In this document: in pieces, positions 59,126 through 64,000 of the stretch
Layout: every line of letters starts with the position of its first letter
How positions within the stretch are numbered: position 1 is the stretch's first letter
NCBI RefSeq assembly: GCF_002242685.1
Contig: NZ_NBIM01000001.1
Coordinates: 1,736,001 to 1,800,000, forward strand
Length of the DNA: 64,000 nt
From: Oceanimonas doudoroffii
GTDB taxonomy: Bacteria; Pseudomonadota; Gammaproteobacteria; Enterobacterales; Aeromonadaceae
Direction: 5' to 3'
Position numbers and translations under genes: made by a program
The notes under the pieces: model-generated
Seen by the model: only the letters and a program-made list of their open reading frames with translations
What the model was told of the DNA's origin: nothing
Database searches by the model: none

Positions 59126-60622
59126 ATGATTGAACCCAGCTTTGCCATTACCGGCACCTTTATCGTTTATCTTCTCGGCATGCTGGCGATTGGCTACTAC
59201 GCCTATCGGCGTACTGCCAACTCGTCAGACTACTTTTTGGGCGGACGTTCGCTCGGCCCCTGGCCCGCGGCCATTTCCGCCGGCGCGTCCGACATGAGCG
59301 GCTGGCTGCTGCTCGGCCTGCCCGGCTACGCCTATGCCGCCGGCATGGAGTCGCTGTGGCTGGCCGGTGGCCTGCTGTTGGGCACCTGGGCCAACTGGCA
59401 GTTCTGTGCCAAGCGCCTGCGTACCTACACCATTATTACCGACAACGCCCTCACCATTCCCGAGTATCTGTCTCGCCGCTTTGAAGACGGCTCCAAACTG
59501 CTGCAGACCATAGCGGCGTTTTTCATTCTGCTGTTCTTCCTGTTTTACACCAGCTCCGGCCTGGTCGCGGGCGGCAAGCTGTTTGAAACCGTGTTCGGAC
59601 TGGACTATCAGGTGGCCGTGGTCATCGGCACCGTCTGCATCGTGTCCTACACCCTGTTCGGCGGCTTTCTGGCGGTGTCCTGGACCGACCTGGTGCAGGG
59701 CCTGCTGATGGCGGCGGCGCTGCTGTTCGTGCCCATCGCCGCCATGGAAGGAGGCTTTGGCCAGCTCGGTCAGGATCTGTCCGCCATCAACCCCGAGTTA
59801 CTGACCCTATGGAACGACATGCAGGGTGAGCCGCTGTCGCTGATCGCCATCCTGTCACTGGCCGCCTGGGGCCTGGGCTATTTTGGCCAGCCCCATATTC
59901 TGGCGCGCTTCAAGGCCACCCGCAGCAACAAGGACATCGGCACCGCCCGCCGTATTGCGGTCAGCTGGAGCCTGCTGTCCATGGCTGGCGCCGTCATGGT
60001 GGGCATGGTGGGCCTGCTCTACGTGAACAAGCAACTCGGTGGCGAGCTGGCCGACAGCGAAACCATCTTTATGGTGCTGGTGAACGCCATGTTCCACCCG
60101 GTCATCGCCGGCATTCTGCTGGCCGCCATTCTGGCCGCTATCATGAGTACCGCCGACTCCCAGCTGCTGGTGTCGTCCTCGGCGCTGGCCGAAGACTTCT
60201 ACAAGCGGGTATTCAAGCCCGACGCCAGCTCGGAAAGCATCGTCAACGTGGGCCGCTTTGCGGTAATTGCCCTGTCGGTGATTGCCCTGGCGCTGGCCTT
60301 CAACCCCGACAGCACCGTGCTGGGGCTGGTGTCCTATGCCTGGGCCGGCTTTGGTGCCGCCTTTGGCCCGGCCCTGCTGTTCAGCCTGTACTGGCGTAAC
60401 ATGAACCGCAACGGCGCCCTGGCCGGCGTGCTGGTGGGCGGCGTGACCGTGGTGGTGTGGAAGCAGCTGTCCGGCGGCCTGTTCGATCTCTACGAAATCG
60501 TGCCCGGCTTTGTGTTTGCCTCTGTGGCCATCGTCCTGGTCAGCATCCTGACCGGCGGCGCCAGCCGCTCGGTAACGGCGACCTTCGACGATTACCAGAA
60601 GGGTCTGGATACCCTGGACTGA
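59126..60622 (+). CDS. putP: Sodium/proline symporter
   Basis: A 498-residue 13-helix transporter of the SSS family. SDYFLGGRSLGPWPAAISAGA and SDMSGWLLLGLPGYAY at the N-terminus and the sodium-site helix AILAAIMSTADSQLLVSSSA are PutP signatures. It imports proline with sodium. GGAGGAATAGGGA precedes the ATG. It is controlled most likely by the AraC-type protein encoded upstream; putA is not in the window. Confidence 0.95.
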   Translation: MIEPSFAITGTFIVYLLGMLAIGYYAYRRTANSSDYFLGGRSLGPWPAAISAGASDMSGWLLLGLPGYAYAAGMESLWLAGGLLLGTWANWQFCAKRLRTYTIITDNALTIPEYLSRRFEDGSKLLQTIAAFFILLFFLFYTSSGLVAGGKLFETVFGLDYQVAVVIGTVCIVSYTLFGGFLAVSWTDLVQGLLMAAALLFVPIAAMEGGFGQLGQDLSAINPELLTLWNDMQGEPLSLIAILSLAAWGLGYFGQPHILARFKATRSNKDIGTARRIAVSWSLLSMAGAVMVGMVGLLYVNKQLGGELADSETIFMVLVNAMFHPVIAGILLAAILAAIMSTADSQLLVSSSALAEDFYKRVFKPDASSESIVNVGRFAVIALSVIALALAFNPDSTVLGLVSYAWAGFGAAFGPALLFSLYWRNMNRNGALAGVLVGGVTVVVWKQLSGGLFDLYEIVPGFVFASVAIVLVSILTGGASRSVTATFDDYQKGLDTLD

Positions 60623-60644
60623 TTGAGCGTAACAGCACCAAAAC

Positions 60645-60671
60645 AAAAGGCCGGCAAATGCCGGCCTTTTT
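60645..60671. terminator. Bidirectional terminator between putP and bfr
   Basis: AAAAGGCCGGC, AAAT loop, GCCGGCCTTTTT. Serves putP on plus and the bacterioferritin genes on minus. Confidence 0.9.
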
Positions 60672-60692
60672 CATACGAGGTGAATACGGTTG

Positions 60693-61163
60693 TCAGCCCA
60701 TCTGGGACTGCAGGTAGTTGGGCAGGCCGATGCGCTGAATGAGGCCCAGCTGCTGCTCCAGCCAGTGAGTGTGATCGTTCTCGGTGTCTTCCAGCAGCAC
60801 CTGCAGCATGTCACGGGTCTGATAGTCCTGTTCCTGTTCGCACAGGGCCATGACCTTGCGCAGATCCTTGATCACCTTGTATTCCAGATCCAGGTCGCTC
60901 TGCAGCATGGAAGGCACATCCTTGCCGATATTGAGCGGTACTCGCGTCACCATGTCGGGGGTGCCTTCGAGAAACAGAATACGCTCAATCAGCTTTGAAG
61001 CGTGGCCCTTTTCATCCTCAAATTCGTGGTCGATGCGGGCAAACAGCTTGCTCAGACCCCAGTCGTCATACATGCGGGAGTGGATAAAATACTGATCCAT
61101 CGCGCTCAGTTCACCGGCCAACAGCTCGTTCAGCGCGCCAATGATTTTTTGATTACCTTTCAT
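60693..61163 (-). CDS. bfr: Bacterioferritin subunit with ferroxidase centre, lacking heme ligand
   Basis: A 156-residue four-helix ferritin. Ferroxidase residues E18, Y25, E51, H54, E94 and a Glu/His pair at 128/131 (one residue insertion relative to E. coli) are all present. The heme-binding Met52 is replaced by Lys, so this chain should not ligate heme. It is the downstream gene of a pair and probably assembles with the other subunit into a mixed 24-mer. GGAGCAGAAC precedes the ATG. Confidence 0.92.
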   Translation of the reverse strand: MKGNQKIIGALNELLAGELSAMDQYFIHSRMYDDWGLSKLFARIDHEFEDEKGHASKLIERILFLEGTPDMVTRVPLNIGKDVPSMLQSDLDLEYKVIKDLRKVMALCEQEQDYQTRDMLQVLLEDTENDHTHWLEQQLGLIQRIGLPNYLQSQMG

Positions 61164-61174
61164 GTTCTGCTCCG

Positions 61175-61639
61175 TTACAGTTGCGACTGCTGGTAATTCT
61201 CAAGACCAATCTTGCCGATAAGGTCGAGCTGGGTATCGATCCAGTCGAGGTGACCTTCTTCATATTCTTCCAGCTCGCACAACAGCTCCCGGGACACGAA
61301 ATCGTGCACCGACTCACAGTAGGCAATGGCCTCTTTCAGCACCTGCAGCTGTTCTTCCACCTGCTGGCGATCACAGCCGAGCATTTCTTCGGTGTTTTCA
61401 CCGATGCGCAACCGGTTGAGGTGCTGCAGATTGGGCAGGCCTTCAAGAAACAGGATGCGCTCGATCAGATCGTCCGCCTGTTTCATGTCCTTAATCGATT
61501 TTTTGTATTCGCGATCGTTCAGCTGCTGCAGGCCCCAGTTCTTGAACATGCGGGCATGCAGGAAATACTGGTTGATGGAGGTCAGCTCGATGCTGAGCAC
61601 CTGGTTCAGGTACTCGATGACTTTGGTGTCGCCTTTCAT
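61175..61639 (-). CDS. bfr: Bacterioferritin subunit with heme Met52, degenerate ferroxidase centre
   Basis: A 154-residue ferritin starting [15 protein letters not shown]. Met52 is present for heme, but E51 is Asp, H54 is Gln and E94 is Val; E18, E127 and H130 remain. This is the complement of the downstream subunit. Paired subunits of this kind are known in Pseudomonas putida and Neisseria. The start at 61639 has GGAGAG upstream; GTG at 61645 is less likely. It is the first gene of the operon, divergent from sodA. Confidence 0.92.
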   Translation of the reverse strand: MKGDTKVIEYLNQVLSIELTSINQYFLHARMFKNWGLQQLNDREYKKSIKDMKQADDLIERILFLEGLPNLQHLNRLRIGENTEEMLGCDRQQVEEQLQVLKEAIAYCESVHDFVSRELLCELEEYEEGHLDWIDTQLDLIGKIGLENYQQSQL

Positions 61640-61935
61640 AACCACTCTCCCTTTGAATGATGGCCATAAGGATAGACGCCAAGGGCCGTTTTTTCAAATT
61701 TAAACGCAATATAAGTTGTTGATTTAATTAACTTTAACTGTTAACGAGAACGAGTGGCATTCGCCCTCTTTATTGAGCCGGAACGCCGTCCCAACCGTTC
61801 ATGGCAAAGCGGCGCTTTCCACCGTGCCGGCTCCTTCATTTTCCCCTGCCGTTCCTAGAAAAAATGAAAATATGGCTTGCCTTGATACACAAATGCAAAT
61901 AAAAACAATTAACACTCACAATAAGGAGACTCGTA
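61640..61935. other. Divergent bfr-sodA promoter space, 296 bp
   Basis: The parts next to each gene are AT-rich (TTGATTTAATTAACTTTAACTG at the bfr side when read in short pieces, and an A-rich run before sodA), with a more GC-rich middle. No convincing Fur box with TGATAAT-type arms could be read. No ORF stands out. Confidence 0.4.
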
Positions 61936-62544
61936 ATGGCCTTCACCCTTCCCGCCCTGCCCTACGCTTACAATGCGCTTGAGCCGCATCTGGATGCCAT
62001 GACCATGGAGATCCATCACGGCCGTCACCATCAGACCTATGTGAACGGCCTGAACGCCGCGGTGCGGGATACTCCCTACGCCGATTGGCCGCTGGAGCGA
62101 CTGCTGCGTGAAATAAACAGCCTGCCCGCGGCGCTGCAAACCGCGGTGCGCAACCACGGTGGCGGCCATGCCAACCACTCGCTGTTCTGGACGGTGATGT
62201 CTCCACATGGCGGCGGCGAACCCGAGGGGCGACTGGCCGATGCCATGGGCAATGCCTTTGGCAGCCTTGAGGCGTTTCGCGAGCAGTTTGTGCAGGCCGC
62301 CGTCAGCCGCTTCGGCAGTGGCTGGGCCTGGTTGTGCGTGGATGCTGACAAGCGCCTGCTGGTGACCAGCAGCGCCAACCAGGACAGCCCGCTGATGGAA
62401 GGCCTGACCCCGATCCTGGGGCTGGATGTCTGGGAGCACGCCTATTACCTGAAATACCAGAACAAGCGCCCCGACTACATCGCCGCCTTCTTCCAGGTGG
62501 TGAACTGGAATGAGGTGGCATCACGTTACGAGGCGCTGTGCTGA
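61936..62544 (+). CDS. sodA: Superoxide dismutase, Mn type
   Basis: A 202-residue Mn/Fe-type dismutase. Metal ligands are H27, the His of [11 protein letters not shown], and the Asp and His of [24 protein letters not shown] and NQDSPLME resemble manganese-type enzymes. AAGGAGA lies before the ATG. It faces the bacterioferritin operon, so iron and oxidative stress control may meet in the shared spacer. A small ORF overlaps its stop. Confidence 0.95.
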   Translation: MAFTLPALPYAYNALEPHLDAMTMEIHHGRHHQTYVNGLNAAVRDTPYADWPLERLLREINSLPAALQTAVRNHGGGHANHSLFWTVMSPHGGGEPEGRLADAMGNAFGSLEAFREQFVQAAVSRFGSGWAWLCVDADKRLLVTSSANQDSPLMEGLTPILGLDVWEHAYYLKYQNKRPDYIAAFFQVVNWNEVASRYEALC

Positions 62545-62711
62545 GGAAGCCGCTGCCGCGCCACAGGCGCGACTACCGTCGGCCCCGCACCCTGGTGGGG
62601 CTGGCCATACTGGTGACCGGCGCCTGGCTGGTGCTCGGTCAAGGGGCTGAGGCATTGCTCGGGACCGATTCGGCTTTTTGGGCAGGCCTGCTCGGCGCCC
62701 TGCCGGGCTGA
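62538..62711 (+). CDS. Small membrane ORF overlapping the sodA stop (57 aa)
   Basis: A 57-codon ORF starting with GTG at 62538, seven bases inside sodA. It begins with a very basic segment ([16 protein letters not shown]), then one hydrophobic helix (about residues 18-35), then a short small-residue tail. The overlap suggests translational coupling to sodA. No family recognised; could also be chance, as GC-rich DNA keeps frames open. The next terminator lies just after its stop. Confidence 0.45.
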   Translation: MLRKPLPRHRRDYRRPRTLVGLAILVTGAWLVLGQGAEALLGTDSAFWAGLLGALPG

Positions 62712-62727
62712 ACAGGCAACTCTTAAC

Positions 62728-62760
62728 AAAAAAGCCAGGGCCACTCTGTGACCCTGGCTT
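62728..62760. terminator. Terminator between sodA and the lipoprotein gene
   Basis: AAGCCAGGG and CCCTGGCTT with an inner CAC/GTG pairing. On the minus strand a TTTTTT run follows; on the plus strand TTGTGT follows. Confidence 0.8.
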
Positions 62761-62777
62761 GTGTCTCGGAGCCGCGG

Positions 62778-63938
62778 TTATTTAATCCAGATGGGGTTGG
62801 AGTAGGCGCGCTTGCCGTTGCGGTCTTCCACCACCCACTGCATCCAGGTGTGGTTGGGCGGCACCGGCACGCCGGTCCTGAACCACTTGGCGCCGTTAAT
62901 CTTCCAGCCGGCCACCTGCTTGCCATCCAGCCAGACCTCGGCCCGGGCCAGGCCCACCTCGGAGCGAAACTCCACCTGGCTTTCAGTGAAAGGCTGGGCG
63001 GTGCCGCCGAAGTTGGTGGTGATGGGATAGACCTGAGGCCCAAAGCTCAGAAAGCTGTGCCCCTTGCCGGCGGCGCTGGCATAGTCCGCGGTCAGCCGGC
63101 CATTGGGGGTGTAAGCATACAGCTTGCCGCTGTCTCCCCCCAGATACACCTTTTCACCCCGGCTCCAGCGCCGGCGCAGATCCTGCAGCCGAGCCTCAAA
63201 ACCGGATGACGCCGGCGCCAGCTCCAGCAGCGCCAGCTCGGCACGGCCCAGGCCGGCATAAAGCTGCTTGTCGGCACTGAGGGCCCCCAGCGAGCCGGCG
63301 CTGAGCCAGGCGCTGACCTTACTGCCCTTGCGGTTTTTACGCAGATCGTCGCTCTCGTAGAGAATGCCCAGCTCGTTCTGCAGGCTAGCGGCGGTCCAGT
63401 GGGCCTGCACCATGTTGGGCATGTCATTGTAGTCGGGGCGGGCGGCGACGCCCTCATTGCGCTCCAGCCGGTAGCCGGCGAACACTGACTCGGCGGACGG
63501 CAGCGTGGTGGACAGACGAATGCCGGCGGTGTCCCGGTTGACCTCGTAGCGGCTGGTCAGGGGGCGGCCCTGCCATTCCCGCCGCAGCTCAATCACCACC
63601 CGCTGGTCGCTTTGCTCCACCACCTGGAGCTCGCTCAGGCGTAGAGCCTGCTCACCCGGCACAAAGTCGAGGGAGCGCACCAGATCGGCGCCGTACCGGC
63701 CGTCACCGGCCAGCGCCAGATCCACCAAGGCGCCATTGTCGGCACTGATGGCAAAGGCGAAATACGGCGTACGCACCGTGATGTCCTGTTCGCCGGTGGC
63801 ATTGCCGCCCTCGATAAAGGTAGGCCCGTGCAACACCTCAAGGTTGACGGAAGCCGTGTTGGAATCACCGCCCTTGGAGGCGCAGGCGGAAAGCACCAGG
63901 GCCGCCAGCAGGGGCAGCCCGGTTTGAGAAAAGCGCAT
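62778..63938 (-). CDS. Lipoprotein of unknown function
   Basis: A 386-residue lipoprotein with signal MRFSQTGLPLLAALVLSAC (lipobox LSAC) and Ala-Ser after the cysteine, which favours the outer membrane. The mature part is mostly predicted beta structure: an N-terminal region like a galactose-mutarotase or polysaccharide-active beta-sandwich (TVRTPYFAFAISADNGALVD), and a C-terminal HTWMQWVVEDRNGKRAYSNP that resembles the end of PHP/CehA-type proteins. No catalytic motif is identifiable. The ATG at 63938 has GGGGTG upstream; a GTG at 63947 is the alternative. Confidence 0.75.
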   Translation of the reverse strand: MRFSQTGLPLLAALVLSACASKGGDSNTASVNLEVLHGPTFIEGGNATGEQDITVRTPYFAFAISADNGALVDLALAGDGRYGADLVRSLDFVPGEQALRLSELQVVEQSDQRVVIELRREWQGRPLTSRYEVNRDTAGIRLSTTLPSAESVFAGYRLERNEGVAARPDYNDMPNMVQAHWTAASLQNELGILYESDDLRKNRKGSKVSAWLSAGSLGALSADKQLYAGLGRAELALLELAPASSGFEARLQDLRRRWSRGEKVYLGGDSGKLYAYTPNGRLTADYASAAGKGHSFLSFGPQVYPITTNFGGTAQPFTESQVEFRSEVGLARAEVWLDGKQVAGWKINGAKWFRTGVPVPPNHTWMQWVVEDRNGKRAYSNPIWIK

Positions 63939-64000
63939 GAATAACACCCCGAAACAATGAAAAATTCGCCATGGATTCTGACACTTTGGCGCCGAATCTC

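Noticed and set aside
61870..61920. Fur box upstream of sodA
   Set aside because: The A-rich stretch does not form the 7-1-7 arms of a Fur site; match is no better than chance in AT-rich DNA.

Overview
The window looks like a chromosome segment from a GC-rich gammaproteobacterium, probably a marine or brackish member of the Aeromonadales close to Oceanimonas, Oceanisphaera or Zobellella. This rests on protein recognition only: YjeH, HelD, PhhAB, CioAB, PutP and Puu proteins of gammaproteobacterial type, plus a DddP-family protein, a family reported in Oceanimonas doudoroffii. No rRNA, tRNA, CRISPR array, prophage or intact insertion sequence was seen. Nearly all of the sequence is coding, in short operons with ATGA overlaps.

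Layout. 1-2540: the end of an ABC importer operon of unknown substrate (two permeases, ATPase) with a HAD phosphatase. 2542-6826: WrbA, a DUF2750 protein, an NAD salvage pair (nicotinamidase-like plus PncB) and the phenylalanine hydroxylase pair PhhAB. 6849-14290: a gamma-glutamyl-putrescine (Puu) cluster, puuDRCB facing puuA plus an NhaC-type antiporter. 14379-18751: a hybrid sensor kinase and a REC-EAL phosphodiesterase. 18889-24921: a cyanide-insensitive-type cytochrome bd operon facing a two-component system with an NtrC-type, sigma-54-dependent regulator.

25307-33321 is visibly AT-richer at its start and in its spacers. It holds a Rieske oxygenase of the GbcA type, a DddP-family M24 protein, a BCCT transporter, a RidA protein, a LysR regulator, an FAD oxidoreductase and a GbcB-like reductase that is broken by an internal deletion. 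33412-36966: an M48 lipoprotein peptidase, an SNF transporter and HppD. 37180-46891: a complete peptide/opine-type ABC importer facing two amidohydrolases, with a GntR regulator; this looks like a catabolic locus of unknown substrate. 47021-53868: HelD, an AsnC/Lrp regulator facing a YjeH exporter, and an ABC-2 exporter. 54017-62711: CysQ, formaldehyde detoxification genes (FghA, AdhC) bordered by REP elements, a LysR regulator, an AraC regulator with PutP, a complementary bacterioferritin pair, and Mn-SOD with an overlapping small ORF. 62778-63938: a lipoprotein of unknown function.

The most interesting regulatory reading is the space between the bd oxidase operon and the sigma-54 activator genes. 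It contains a good -24/-12 promoter pointing at the oxidase, an inverted repeat at enhancer distance and an FNR-like box. The operon appears to start with an unannotated 32-residue membrane peptide. As a whole the window is rich in amine, betaine and amino-acid catabolism (putrescine, Phe/Tyr, proline, betaine/DMSP) together with redox and iron housekeeping.
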